DNA from: Sitta carolinensis
Taxonomy: Eukaryota; Chordata; Aves; Passeriformes; Sittidae
Direction: 5' to 3'
Assembly: GCA_032173965.1 (NCBI GenBank)
Contig: JAVUNC010000019.1
Span: 8,122,501-8,186,500 of the forward strand
Length of the DNA stretch: 64,000 bases
In this document: one piece after another, positions 23,249 through 34,358 of the stretch
Layout: each line of letters starts with the position of its first letter
Position numbering within the stretch: position 1 is the first letter of the stretch
Program-made: the position numbers and the translations under genes
Notes under the pieces: generated by a model
What the model was told of the DNA's origin: nothing
Seen by the model: the letters and a program-made list of their open reading frames with translations, nothing else
Database searches by the model: none

Positions 23249-24224
23249 GTGGGCCTTAAATTGGAAAACAAACATAGCACCGAGCTGCCCTTCCCAACAC
23301 GAATGGAGAGAGAGAAGCTGTCTAGTGAAGGGAGGAATTTGGAGGACTGGTATTTTGCATTGCTCTCTGTGTTGGGGAAAAGCACTGGACAACAGAAAAC
23401 TTCAGTCTTGAGCAAGATCTGCTTCTCGGCTGCTTTCTGATGTTACTGTTCTTTCTTGTTTCTTTTTTATCTTGCTCACTACTCAAAAGCTGATTCACAG
23501 GAGGAGGTCTGATAACTTAAAGCAGAATTATCTGGGACACCAGGGAGAACGTTCAGCCCCCAGTGTGGGGGTGTGGGTTTCAGCCTCTATTACCATCTGA
23601 GCACAGTTTTTCTGGTAGGAGACGGAAGGAAGGTGGGAGAAGGTTTGTCCCAAAATATAGAGAGTGCAGCACGGAGCAGAGGGTGTTATGGCAGGTGCTA
23701 CACCTGCAGGCTCACCATTACCCATTATTGGATTCCCTTCTCCTCACCACCTCTGCAGATGGCCACAGCAGAGCGTGCAGGCAGCAGGAGGTCTGCCCAT
23801 CAAAAGGCATATGAGAGGATAAGGCTGTAGGAAAATGATATTAGATTGTGAATCTGAAGGTGTCTGGTCAGAAAAGCACCAGAGGCTACAGGCCAGCCCG
23901 GAGCTGCGTGGGGGAAGAGTGAGTGGGATGTCAGCAGAGGCATGCAGTGTTGGGTTTTCCAAGGGGGATGAGGTGCCTCACATAATCCTTAGTGCAAAAC
24001 AGGCTCAATACTCTTTCAACAGGGTTGCAATTCTCAGCTTAATGAATTTAAGAGCCACGGTGATTGACTCTGAAAGCAGCTATCAGTTCTCTCGTGCACA
24101 CAAGAGTGCAGGCAGTGCCTGAGTGCAATGTGCTCGCACTCTGCACAGCTCTGAGTGACCCAGTGTGAGCAGAGCACCTCGTGGCTGTGACACGACCCCC
24201 TTTTCTTTGACAAGTGCTACAAGG
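23249..24224. other. Non-coding stretch
   Basis: No supported gene or transposon. Several overlapping frames under 96 codons occur on both strands. Confidence 0.55.
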
Positions 24225-24263
24225 CATTGCCATCCTCCTGTAGGCCTCAGGGGGATGGCAATG
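24225..24263. repeat. Inverted repeat, 16-bp stem, 7-base loop
   Basis: The left arm cattgccatcctcctg (24225-24240) pairs with the right arm cagggggatggcaatg (24248-24263) at 15 of 16 positions. The one mismatch would be a G-U wobble in RNA. The loop is taggcct. This is the strongest hairpin I found by eye. A small structured RNA or a dyad binding site are both possible. The foldback is short for a microRNA precursor and the flanks do not extend the stem clearly. Confidence 0.8.
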
Positions 24264-24439
24264 GGACAAGTGAGCCCTCCGTGGGTTCAGACAGACCCCT
24301 TCTCAGGTGAGGTGGGTGAACAGCTTGTACTTCGTCTGTTTGCTGTGTCCCACCTTTCTTTCTGCAGCATAAAGAGGAGCAGTGATGGAAAGTCACTGCA
24401 GCCTGGTGGAGTCATGGACACAGGAGTAGATCTCTGCTC

Positions 24440-24760
24440 TGATTAATGGTTTCTATCAGTTAAGAAAGGGCATTTTAATGTTTTAACTACCCATTTCATA
24501 ATGATCAGGGTTTTCAGGTTGTACCGCAGGGCTGATTAATGCTCACCTCAGGTGTGCCAGAGGCTCACGTTTATTACACACGCTGCACACCCATCAATCG
24601 GCAGCGCAGCGCCGGCTGTCATCCCGCATTGCTTAATTACATTGTCTCCCCCTGCCCGGGGCTTGTGTGTGTTGTGCAAAGCCATAAATACTCCAGGAGC
24701 CCCATTTCCACTGAAATCAATAGGAGATTTGCCATTGTACTGCGATGAGAGCTGTGAAAG
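24440..24760. promoter_or_regulatory. Candidate conserved regulatory element with retained CpGs
   Basis: Nine CpGs lie within 134 bases (24525-24658). In the same span are motifs of the kinds bound by developmental factors: gattaat twice, an E-box-like caggtg, tttattac, catcaatcgg, ggctgtcat, gcttaattac and cataaata. The mix of retained CpGs and homeodomain/TALE-type motifs without repeats is typical of conserved enhancers. The minus-strand 152-codon frame across it (24548-25006) is considered chance. Its right part overlaps a MITE-like relic. Confidence 0.35.
24697..24754. mobile_element. Degraded MITE-like element, copy 4
   Basis: The phrase 'ccactgaaatcaataggaga' followed by 'tttgccattgtactgcgatg' and 'agagctgtg' fits one half-palindrome of the 'ccattgaagtcaatgggag / ttttgccattgacttcaatggg' family. 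It lies at the edge of a candidate regulatory element, so the relic may have been co-opted. The identification is from memory. Confidence 0.4.
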
Positions 24761-24885
24761 TAAAATAATGCAGATAACTGTGACTTTCAAGTGGGAAGAG
24801 GGGCAGCAAAGGACACATGAATTATGAAAGATTGAACTTGGAGGTGATCTGAAAAAATTACAGAATAAACTGGAAAATGTTGAAG

Positions 24886-25170
24886 GAGCCATAAGAGTAG
24901 GAAAGATAGAAGGCAAAATGAAAATTGGACAAGAAATAAAAATAAATAAGAGGGATTTCAAGTGGATAAAGGATAAGAAGTGAATGAGGCAACAGGGATT
25001 CTGCAAAATGGAAAGGGTAATTTTGCAGCAGAAGCAGCAGACAGTGTTGAATAAATAAATGAATTATGTGTCTCTTTTCACGGAGGAGGATGGGAAAATT
25101 CAATGTATCATAAGCAGGAATGTTCCAAGGCAAGGGACATCCATGTGGAACAAGAGGTGAAGAACAGGAA
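24886..25170 (+). mobile_element. Possible degraded LINE reverse-transcriptase-region relic
   Basis: A loose protein-level resemblance exists between the translation around 25040-25095 (pieces such as ...LNK, then VSLFTEEDGK) and the 'LN.YFASVFT..DG' segment before the reverse transcriptase of CR1/L2-type LINEs. Upstream, a KRDFKWIKDKK-like piece sits where 'FW.YI..KR' is usual. Stops and frameshifts interrupt it. The evidence is thin and could be coincidence. Confidence 0.3.
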
Positions 25171-26339
25171 TAAGCCCACCACTGAGACAAGCACTGGACA
25201 CCATGGCTCCCTTACTGGCTTTCCTGGGAATTTCCTCTGTGGTGCATAATTGGTCTGCCTATCTCTCTGTACTTCATCCAAGGTGCTTCTCTTTTTGTCC
25301 AGAGTTTTGGTTGGAGAGAGGATCTGTCTGAGAACCTGTTCTGCTTCTGCAGCGCTATAGTCACTGCTGACCACCAAGAAACTCATTAGAATAACTGAAT
25401 AACTTACTCAGTTTAAACTGAAATTTTAGACTAAAGAAAATAATTTCATTTTTGTCTGCCATCCTTTTGCTTTTATCTTATAGAATAATTTGCCATGACA
25501 GATATTTGACAGCCTTTGAGTCAGTCCAGCCCTAGATGTTTATCAGCTGTCCATCCGAGAAATCTGTTTGGCTGTATAACAGCAAAAGTCTGCTGAAAAT
25601 TGCTTTGATGGGCTAAATTAGCACTTGGTCAGTATACAAACACAGCAGCTGGCAGGATTTGGAAATATATTGGTCATTTGACTTTGTCTTGTCATAAATA
25701 TGTTTTAAGTGCGGCAGAATAAAGAAGGATGCATTGGATCTGAATGGGTATAAAAAGACTTGAGGAGTGTGTAGACCTAAATTTCAAGGTGTGTTATTTT
25801 GTATCAGGCTGCTCAATGACCTCATTATTTTTACCACTTACTTAAAACCAGGAGAAATTTTAAAACATGAGGAGGCATCTTTAAGGAATTTAGCAGAGAA
25901 CAAAATGATGTAATAGATGTGGAATTCAAATATTCATATCTAGATTAAAAAAAAATATCCTTAAGGATTATAGGTTAATATAGCAAGTTCCAAAAATTAG
26001 TCTGACAAGCACACTAACTTGTATGAATATCTCTGATTCCATATAAATCAAAGGTAAATAACTAGGCAGGCAATCCTGGAAAGGTTGCAAGAGGATAAAT
26101 GAACATTTGTTGGGAGGGGATAAAAAGATACAGAAGAAGAAAAGCAACAACAACATCAACAAAAGAAACAAAAGAAAAATCCAAGCTTTACAGGTTGTTG
26201 CTTGTAGCTGGAGCGAAAACACAGTGCAAAGAAGATAATGGAAGATGAGCCCAGGAACTGCTCAGCTTTGGAGCCTTGCTGCCAGAATATTTTAGGACCA
26301 CATTACCCTCTCTTTTTAACCAGTGTTAAAATAATGTGA
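25171..26339. other. Non-coding stretch
   Basis: No supported gene. A short AAC/ATC-type run, caacaacaacatcaacaaaag, lies near 26145-26165. Otherwise ordinary AT-rich DNA. Confidence 0.55.
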
Positions 26340-26640
26340 GCAGCCCGATGTCCAAGCCAGCCCCGTCTGGCTGTGGCTGGAGGGGGCAGTTCTGGCTCGG
26401 GCAGGGGAGGCACAGGCTGTGGGTGTGAAGAGCCCAGGACGCTGCAGCTGCTGCTGGCCAGGGTGGGATGGAGCCCTGGGAGCCCCTGGGCCGATCGCAG
26501 GGGTGGGGACAGTCCTGGGACACATCAGCTCCAGAGGGGGCAAAGAGCTCGATGTGAGGGCAGAGAACAAAGTGAGCTGGTACAAGCACATCCCTGCAGC
26601 CTGCAGAGACAAATTCAGGTGCTAGGGACACTTGGACATT
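26340..26640. other. GC-rich patch
   Basis: The stretch is GC-rich with scattered CpGs (for example at 'cagcccgatg', 'ggccgatcgcagg' and 'agctcgatg'). Open frames on both strands (115 codons plus, 134 codons minus) overlap and look like chance. It is too CpG-poor for a CpG island. A lncRNA exon or an old LTR piece cannot be excluded. Confidence 0.4.
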
Positions 26641-29072
26641 ACATCCCTGGGACACTGATAAGGCTGTTATCATTTTTCTACACTGAGTTTTTTCTTTCAC
26701 TGTGGATGAAGAAGTATTAAACCAAACCATGCTATTTATCAGTTTAAAAAAGCTGTTTTGACAAAGACCTGCTTACAGCACTAAGGGTACATTTTCTTTT
26801 TCCTTTCCAATAATAAATCTTTCATAAAATTAAGGCAGTGACATTACATCTCTGTTAGGGTAATTTACTCCCCACAGTAATTTTGACTTAGTTTGTTCTA
26901 CATGGAGTGATATTTTAATCATCCTTTCAGTGCTTATTGATGAGGGTTTTCTGCAAAAGATGAGAAGATTAGTTTAAAATTATCCCTTGTGAATTTAAAA
27001 CAATAACAAGGAAGTGAACACAGTCTAAAACAAATTAAGAAATGTAATAGACTTAATAAAAGGCCGATATTTTATTCAACATACAAAAATGACTGCAAGA
27101 CTTGCTGTGGTGGGGCTGCACATACTCTTATCAAACTATATTCTTTTGTTTCTTTTTAATTGAACAGGCAGAAATCTCCCCCTCTCTAAAGGTGATTGAT
27201 GAATTAAATAAATGGCTTATATTTTGTCCAATAATAAAAAAGTATTACCTTGACTCAGGCATCATATAAAACCTGTGCCTCATTCCTATACCCATCACAT
27301 GGGAATAATTTGCATTTCCTCACCCAGCAGGAAGACCCTGGTTTCAAAGCTTTGCCCTCATCAACTCTTGGCTCTTCCTCAGTGTATATGGGGCTAGATT
27401 TCTTCAAAGATTAATTAACTTCCAGGTCAGAGGGAGTGGAATATCTTCCTTGAACACTAGAATCCCTGCAATGCTGCAAGGATACTGGAGGACATTCTTA
27501 AAGGCTGAAATTACAGCTTCAAACAACGATTCATCTTTTTTCTTTAACTAAACATGACACAGCCTCCACCGTCTCCACAGTCTCCAGCACTGATGTTAAG
27601 TGGTAATCAGCCAGATGAAAAAAGTCATGATGCCAGAGTCTTTGGAAGGCTGAACTGTCTCAGAGGTTTGAGACCTTAGCGAGTCTCTACCCAGTGAGAA
27701 GTCTAGTAATCACTAGCTAAAATAGAATATCACAGGGCAGATTTCTCCAGTCTTTCCCAGGCACCGAAGAAAATGTGTTTTTTAAGGAAAAAATATTCCA
27801 GCTGAAAATCTTTTTCCTAGGTGGGAACTGATTAGTTACATGGAACTGGATCTTCAAGAACATTGGCGACAGAAGCAGCCGAGATTTTGAGTGTGTCTGC
27901 TCTGAGGAGCAGCAGAGAGCCAGGCATGGTGGCCAGATTCCTTCCTGCATTGTGTCCCTAAGTACCCAGGTAGGCATGGAGATTTTGTATGGGTTAGTTC
28001 TACTCTTTTTGTCTTAAATTGTGGCTGCATCTTGCAGTGTCTCGCTAAACCACAGCTGTCCGTGTCTGTGCATGCACCTGTACCTATAAAAATGTACACA
28101 AATTTGGCACAAACTGTTCTGGGTCTCCTGGGGTCACTCTTGCTTTGCCAAGTTACAAATGCTGTCACTTTGGCCCACTGTGTGATTTGTGAGTTTTGCT
28201 GAATTCTTCAGAACTGCTTGGGATTTAAGGCCCTATTTGAGCATAAAATGCGATTAGCTACAGTGAAGTGACTTTTTATCTGGCTGATACACCTTTCTTT
28301 CAATTTAGTTGATGAATGTGCAGTGTTAGGCTGGTCACAGGCCTTTCACTTGTGATCCCAGGGAAGCAGCTGGTGGGACTTTTGATGCTGATGCAAAATT
28401 ACTCGCTCTTCTGCTGGCTACTGACCATGTGGTTGCTGTTGTGTGCTGAGCAAGGATGTGGAGAGGCATGGTCTTTGGACAGCATGAGTGGTGAGATGTC
28501 TCACTCCTCACACTCACAACACCAGCTTGATGTTTTGGCTGGGGAGTGATGCTCACTGGTGGAGGAGTGGCAATATCTTCAGTGTGCCCCATTCAGTTTG
28601 CAGGAGAATATATTTTGCTGTGCCCTTTGCTTCTGAGTTCAGTAATGAAGCCTTGCATTGGTTTAATTATAGCTATTTACTTTGTGTGGGCACTGCAAGG
28701 CTTAATTAAACGTTTATGTATATGCTTTGGGAGGCTCCTATGGAAAGCAATGCAAAATTACTACTTGTTAATCCTTCCACTGATTCACATTATCATGCCC
28801 TGGTGTGCTGAGTTTAATCCTTTGGGGGCTCCTTGGATTGAAAGAAAATACTGGTGCTTGTCAGTGCTTAGTGCTGCTTGGTTAAACAGCACCCAAGTGT
28901 AATGTCCAGCCAACTGAGCCTCTGTGGGCTGCAAAATACAAAAAAAGTATTGTAGTTACCTAAAGCTTTCCCTCCATCTGCTTTTCCGAAGCATTGAATA
29001 GCAAGGAAATATTTACCAGATATTCTGCCTGCTACTTCAATTTAATTATGTCTTCTCTGATTTGAACAGAAG
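26641..29072. other. Non-coding stretch
   Basis: About 2.4 kb of ordinary DNA without a supported exon or transposon. The 118-codon plus-strand frame at 28546-28902 is hydrophobic without a recognisable pattern and is treated as chance. Confidence 0.55.
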
Positions 29073-29243
29073 GCGTATAAAGCGTGCCTGTGTACTTCTG
29101 TGGAAGTCTTGAACGGGAGGAATGGTTTTGCCTGATTTGCACAGCCTGTCGGGGACGGACCTCAGTGTACATATGTTGACGGCAATAAGATGATCGTTAT
29201 CCAGCCCGTGCCTCCTCTGTAGGTAGAGAGGTAGGGATGCCCC
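29073..29243. promoter_or_regulatory. Candidate regulatory element with retained CpGs
   Basis: Nine CpGs occur in 171 bases with only moderate GC content. The surrounding kilobases have few. There is no open frame of note and no simple repeat. The sequence is complex, as in conserved non-coding elements. Function is inferred from composition only. Confidence 0.3.
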
Positions 29244-29307
29244 GAGGGTTTAATTCCCAAACTTTCATTTCCTTCCTCTATTTTCAGCTGCTATTAACTT
29301 TAAAAGC

Positions 29308-29320
29308 TTTTTTTTTTTTT
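29308..29320. repeat. Poly-T tract, 13 bases
   Basis: An uninterrupted T13 run. No linked retroposon is recognised. Confidence 0.9.
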
Positions 29321-32300
29321 GCACAAGGAAGGATTATGCACAGCACTGACACCTTATTACTCAGCTAGGTTCACCGATTGGCTGGAACTCAAAAGTCTTT
29401 ACTAGTTAGGCTAAAACATTAAAAATGTCTTTTGATAAATGATCTGAAGGGAAAATCAAGCAGATGGCTTTTAGGCCCATCTCTTGATGCAACTTTGCAG
29501 GGAAATAATAGTTTCAGTAATGGGTTATAGAGCTTTATTTAAATCACTATACTATTTAGTGGAGAGGGTGAATCATTTAGGCTTTTTTGGGGGTGTTTTT
29601 TTTCTTCCCTTCTGTTTTGTCAGATTTCTCTCCTTGAAATGAACTGAAGCACACTTTGAAGTACCACGAAGTTATTCTTTCTTCACTTTTTGTAATTGGT
29701 CCATTGGTTTTCTGCTGCTGTCTTGGATTTTTTATGGGCGATATCCCCTGACTTTCCACAGCCTGCTTCCTGATGGATTCATTTACTCTGTGTGTTGCAG
29801 GGGCAGGATTTATGTGCCTCAACCTGCTGCCTACAGCTAGAGATCTCCTCTATTATACTGGGTTTATAGGGTGAATTACAGCTTCTGGAAGGCTTTGTGG
29901 AAAATTGTAGGAAAGTTCTAACGAGCTCCTTTGGCCCCCAGAGAGATTAGGCAGGTGCAGGTGGGATGGGCAGGTCTGCTGGGAGGTCTGTGTGCTGGGA
30001 GGGCACCAAGAGGCCCAGCACTGATCTGTAGGCATAAATATCAACCCCATGGTTTAGCTCTATGGGCAGGGTGCAGTTGTGGTTGACTGGGAATTTGTGC
30101 TTGTTCAATGAGACACAAGGGCCAAGCTTTTGGAAGGGCAGATGAAGAGGACCTGTATTTTTGACATGTATTTTATCACTCAGCCTCTAAGGAGCAAAGC
30201 CCTTTAACCTGTTTCCAACTGAACATTCCAGAAAACAAAGTTCAAAGATCCTTAGCTGCTTCTGATCATCTAAGCCAAAAAATTTTGGACTTGTAGACAA
30301 GCGCATAATCCTGGGGATAACGCTTTCCTCTTTGAAACCTCCACTCAGTCCAGCACTCTTCATTAGATGTTGGTGAAAACTTTGGAATAAATAATGGATG
30401 TAACTGTCCAGATGCTCTAATTTCTGCTTTTAGCAGAAAATAATGATACATTCAATATGGGCAATATTTTTTTTGTTCAAGTCAAAAAATGAGACAGAAG
30501 TGTGTGTTTACTCCAGCATGATACTGATTCAGTGTGAGCTGGAGGACAGATAATGGGTATGCTCCATGTTCTAGCACACTAAATTCTTGAGATGATGTCT
30601 TTGTTACTATCTTTTCATAAATCAATACAGCACCCTGTCGAGAACTGGATGTAGACACATGAAAGTGGCTTACTCTAGGTAAGAGAGATGTAGGCCTGTG
30701 GTGTTTCTAAGAGTCTGAAATAAGAAAGACTAAAAATGGGCTCTAAGCTACCAGCAGTTTGTTGTCTTGGGGGCCCTGGGGGTTTTTTCAGACCCCTGTC
30801 TCAGCCAGGGGTGCAGCTTCCTGTGGGAGCTGGTCCTGCATCTGCTGGATCACAGTGCCTCTCCCTGGCTGCCTCAGCAGAGCCAGAGGAATCTGTGCTA
30901 AATTAAATGTGCAGGAGAAAGAAAGAATGTGAAACCTGAAGGAATGTTGTGTAGGAGGCTGTGTAGGGAAGGAATGTGTAGTAGGGGGTCAGTCAAAGCT
31001 GTCATAGTTGTCCTAATTGTGCTGGCAGAAAGAATAAAGATAAGAGGACTTTGCTAAGTCTTGTAATATTACAGCATAGAATAAAATGAAAGTTGCCTCT
31101 CATCTCTTCTCTGTCAGGAACTGAGAGAAAAATACTCCAGGAAAAGAAGTACAGGTGAAACAGGGAACATGACCTCCTATGCTAAAACATGGTCTAAATA
31201 CAACTGCTGGTCGTGTTGGTCCTCAGTAAAAAAAGTTTTCTCTTGAGAGATGTGAGCTTAAAATATAAGATCTTAGTCTTTAATTTGATTCCCTCTGGGC
31301 AGAACTTTCTGTCAGCCTGAACCCCTTTGATTTCAGTAGCCCTTTGTGATCCTGGACACACCAGTCTAGCTGGGGATTTAGATTCCTACTACACACTGGT
31401 ATAGTAGCTTTTCATACATTTTGACAAAAAAAAAAATCCTGAAACTCTTAACCTCAAATGATATGGGTTCTTTGTTTTGTTTTTTTTTCCCCCCACAGTC
31501 CACTCCTTTGTTTAGTCCTTGGTCCCAGTCTCTCTGGTCTTTCTTAGGTGATTGCAGGCACTAGAATTTTAATTTTGGATCCTGTAACAGAGATAAATAC
31601 AACAGGGTGGTAAATTAAACTTCACAAGTAATTTCAGACTGTAGACTCCAGTCAGCACTTCTTCTTTGGAGGGTATAGCTCCATTTGACCCATGAGGGCA
31701 TCTCATTTTGTGTCTGTAGAGGATGGCAGCTTGGCCAGACATAGAGCATCCCATGGGACTGAGCCGCTGGAAATACCCTGTGCACTGGAGGGTTGGTCCT
31801 GTAGCACAATCCCACGTTTTGCCTTCTAAGACTGATAGAAAGTCCTTGGCAATGATAACTCCAGTGAGCAGCAAACTTTGGAGACAAATGGTACATTGAC
31901 TTTGCCATTTGCATTTACTGTGCAGCTTGAGATGACTTTTAATTATTCAAGAGGCAGAATGTTAGTCACATCTATCTTTGTTCCTCCCCCTCAAGCAAAC
32001 CCACTCTGTAAATTTTCCTGTGACCACTATACCAATATTTCCCTGTTTGAGGTCCTCTGGCTTTCACCTCATTTTTTTTTTCCTTTCCTTTGATTTTTTT
32101 TGTTAGATGTTTGAGATGCAACAGAATTCAGCTACATTGAGGTTTTTTTTCTTATCAGCTAACTCAGAGCAGATTGATCAAGTCTATTCATGCAGTGAAC
32201 AAGGAGAGGAACATAAACACTTTCCAGTGCTACAGGCACATATCCAGAAGGACAATGTAGCACTGAAACAGCCTCATCAACATGAACATTGAAAAAACTC

Positions 32301-32783
32301 CATCATATTTATTCATTTTGGTTAGAAGTGGGTGCTCAGTGTCAGTCTGCACACACATACCTGGCAAGGGGAATGGGAGGGAAGGTAATTCCTCAGCTTG
32401 TTTAGAGACACAATCTCAGTATCTCTTCCCTTTGGCATCCACTGCTGCCATCAGCATGGGCACCTTCTTTCTCCTTTTCTTTGTAAGACAAGGCATGTTC
32501 TTTATTGCAATATCAACCAACTTTTTGGAAGATGCACTGTGAGAAATATGCAAAGCAGAAGGGAACTGAGTGTTTTTGATGTTGAATTACAAATGTTTTT
32601 GGCCAGTCCATTTAAGCACAGAATGGCATTTGTTTGAGGAGCTTTGAAGGAAATAATGGAAACCATACAGCTCTAAGAGAGAATTCAGATTTTAATTGCT
32701 CAGGAGTGAGGTATTTCAGCTTTCATATGCTCCATGAAAGAAATGGTTTCAAGTATTTATTTTGTTTATTTCAGGAAAAATCC
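29321..32783. other. Non-coding stretch
   Basis: About 3.5 kb with no supported gene. The minus-strand frame at 29577-29822 (81 codons) is hydrophilic and Lys/Glu/Gln-rich but unrecognised. A small inverted repeat, acccctg/caggggt, lies near 30792-30812. T-rich runs occur near 31481, 32072 and 32140. Confidence 0.55.
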
Positions 32784-32856
32784 TCCCCCCACCAAAAAAA
32801 AACCCAAAAAACAAAACAACCAAAAAACCAAAAAAAAAACCAAAAAAAACCCCAAT
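32784..32856. repeat. A-rich simple repeat with C punctuation
   Basis: Runs of four to ten A are separated by one to four C residues: (CA4-9)n-like, with no G or T over most of its length. It is the product of slippage in an A-rich tract. Confidence 0.85.
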
Positions 32857-33471
32857 TTAAAAATTTGCAATTTCTTAACGGGAGTTTTAAATGCTGCAAA
32901 CCATGTGGTGGTGCTAAAGTTACAAAAGAAGAATCCTCACAGACACACTGACAAAATGTGCAGAATGTGGCCAGATGAGATATGACAACAAGTACAAATT
33001 ATAGCAGTGGCAAACCAGTAAACATGGAAATCTGAGTAAATCAGTCATTTCAAATCCATTTGCCAAACTGTGTTTATCCTCTGCAAAATTTCAGCATCTC
33101 CACAGGAAGCACTTCAGAGCAATCTCTGCAGGGCATTTGCTGGGTGGAGTAAGGATCAGGATATTCCACAGCAGCCTTTCTGCAGACATTACAGCTGATC
33201 TTTCAACCAAATTGAAATGAACAGTGATGATAACCGTGGTTTTTCTTTAACTCGAGTACCCACTTCCCACTTTGAAATTGCTACACAAGGAGACATTGAA
33301 TACTAGGGATAGACAGATTAAATGCTTATGGTTTAAAAGTAAAAATCTGTATTATTTTGTTTGTTTGTTTATTCCTCATCCCTAAGCTACATAGATATCT
33401 TGAGATTTTGCAACAAAAAGAGTATGTTTAACAGATGTCAGATTGTTTATTTTCCCTGTGGTTTCATCAGT
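32857..33471. other. Non-coding stretch
   Basis: No supported gene. A TTTG run (ttttgtttgtttgttta) lies near 33355-33371. Confidence 0.55.
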
Positions 33472-33532
33472 ACAGTCCCATCAATTTCAATGTAGCTCCT
33501 CTTGCATGTGACAGTGCAGGACTTGTCCTGCA
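33472..33532. mobile_element. Degraded MITE-like element, copy 5
   Basis: The sequence 'cagtcccatcaatttcaatg' followed by 'tagctcctcttgcatgtgac' and 'agtgcaggac' matches the order 'gtcccattgatttcaatggg / actactc.catg.g / gtgcaggatc' that I recall from a member of the same ancient family. It is diverged. Confidence 0.4.
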
Positions 33533-33678
33533 ATCTTTTTCTGCTTATTCTTTCTCTCCCACATTTCTCAAATTGAGAAAGAGCTTTGTTTAGAGGTTAG
33601 CTCTATGAAAGACCAAGACTAGAATACTAGAATTTGTAAGCTAGCTTTCTTTCTCTTTTCTTTTCTTTTTTTTTTTTT

Positions 33679-33795
33679 CTTTTCTTTTCTTTTCTTTTCT
33701 TTTCTTTTCTTTTCTTTTCTTTTCTTTTCTCTTTTCTTTTCTTTTCTTTTCTTTTCTTTTCTTTTCTTTCTTTTCTTTTCTTTTCTTTTTCTTTT
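33679..33795. repeat. (CTTTT)n block
   Basis: About 22 copies of CTTTT follow a T13 run (33666-33678). Ten are perfect from 33679 to 33728, then minor interruptions occur (ctcttttc at 33729, ctttcttttc near 33766). This is probably the oldest form of the pentamer, grown from the T run. Confidence 0.95.
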
Positions 33796-33855
33796 CTTCT
33801 CTTCTCTTCTCTTCTCTTCTCTTCTCTTCTCTTCTCTTCTCTTCTCTTCTCTTCT
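33796..33855. repeat. (CTTCT)12 block
   Basis: Twelve perfect tandem copies of CTTCT, forming a sharp boundary with the CTTTT block to the left and the CTTCC block to the right. Each step differs from its neighbour by one base substitution in the pentamer. Confidence 0.97.
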
Positions 33856-33920
33856 CTTCCCTTCCCTTCCCTTCCCTTCCCTTCCCTTCCCTTCCCTTCC
33901 CTTCCCTTCCCTTCCCTTCC
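33856..33920. repeat. (CTTCC)13 block
   Basis: Thirteen perfect copies of CTTCC, the same repeat as CCCTT in another phase. A single CTTTT at 33921-33925 separates it from the main CCCTT array. Confidence 0.97.
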
Positions 33921-33925
33921 CTTTT

Positions 33926-34245
33926 CCCTTCCCTTCCCTTCCCTTCCCTTCCCTTCCCTTCCCTTCCCTTCCCTTCCCTTCCCTTCCCTTCCCTTCCCTT
34001 CCCTTCCCTTCCCTTCCCTTCCCTTCCCTTCCCTTCCCTTCCCTTCCCTTCCCTTCCCTTCCCTTCCCTTCCCTTCCCTTCCCTTCCCTTCCCTTCCCTT
34101 CCCTTCCCTTCCCTTCCCTTCCCTTCCCTTCCCTTCCCTTCCCTTCCCTTCCCTTCCCTTCCCTTCCCTTCCCTTCCCTTCCCTTCCCTTCCCTTCCCTT
34201 CCCTTCCCTTCCCTTCCCTTCCCTTCCCTTCCCTTCCCTTCCCTT
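33926..34245. repeat. (CCCTT)64, AAGGG on the minus strand
   Basis: Sixty-four uninterrupted copies of CCCTT (320 bases). The minus strand reads (AAGGG)64, a regular GGG-AA pattern suited to G-quadruplex formation. From established knowledge, AAGGG is the repeat unit of the pathogenic human RFC1 expansion (CANVAS). Nothing here indicates that this locus is RFC1. Confidence 0.98.
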
Positions 34246-34358
34246 CTCCCTTCCTCTTCCCTTCCCTTCCCTTCCCTTCCCTTCCCTTCCCCTTCCCTTC
34301 CCTTCCCTTCCCTTCCCTTCCCTTCCCTTCCCTTTCCCTTCCCTTCCCTTCCCTTCCC
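34246..34358. repeat. Imperfect CCCTT array
   Basis: CCCTT units continue with phase breaks, for example tctcccttcctcttcc near 34246-34260 and a CCCCTT at about 34290. Interruptions mark the decayed right flank of the perfect array. Confidence 0.9.

Noticed and set aside
24548..25006. 152-codon open frame, minus strand
   Set aside because: It crosses a candidate regulatory element and a possible LINE relic. Its phenylalanine-, serine- and isoleucine-rich first half reads purine-rich DNA on the plus strand.
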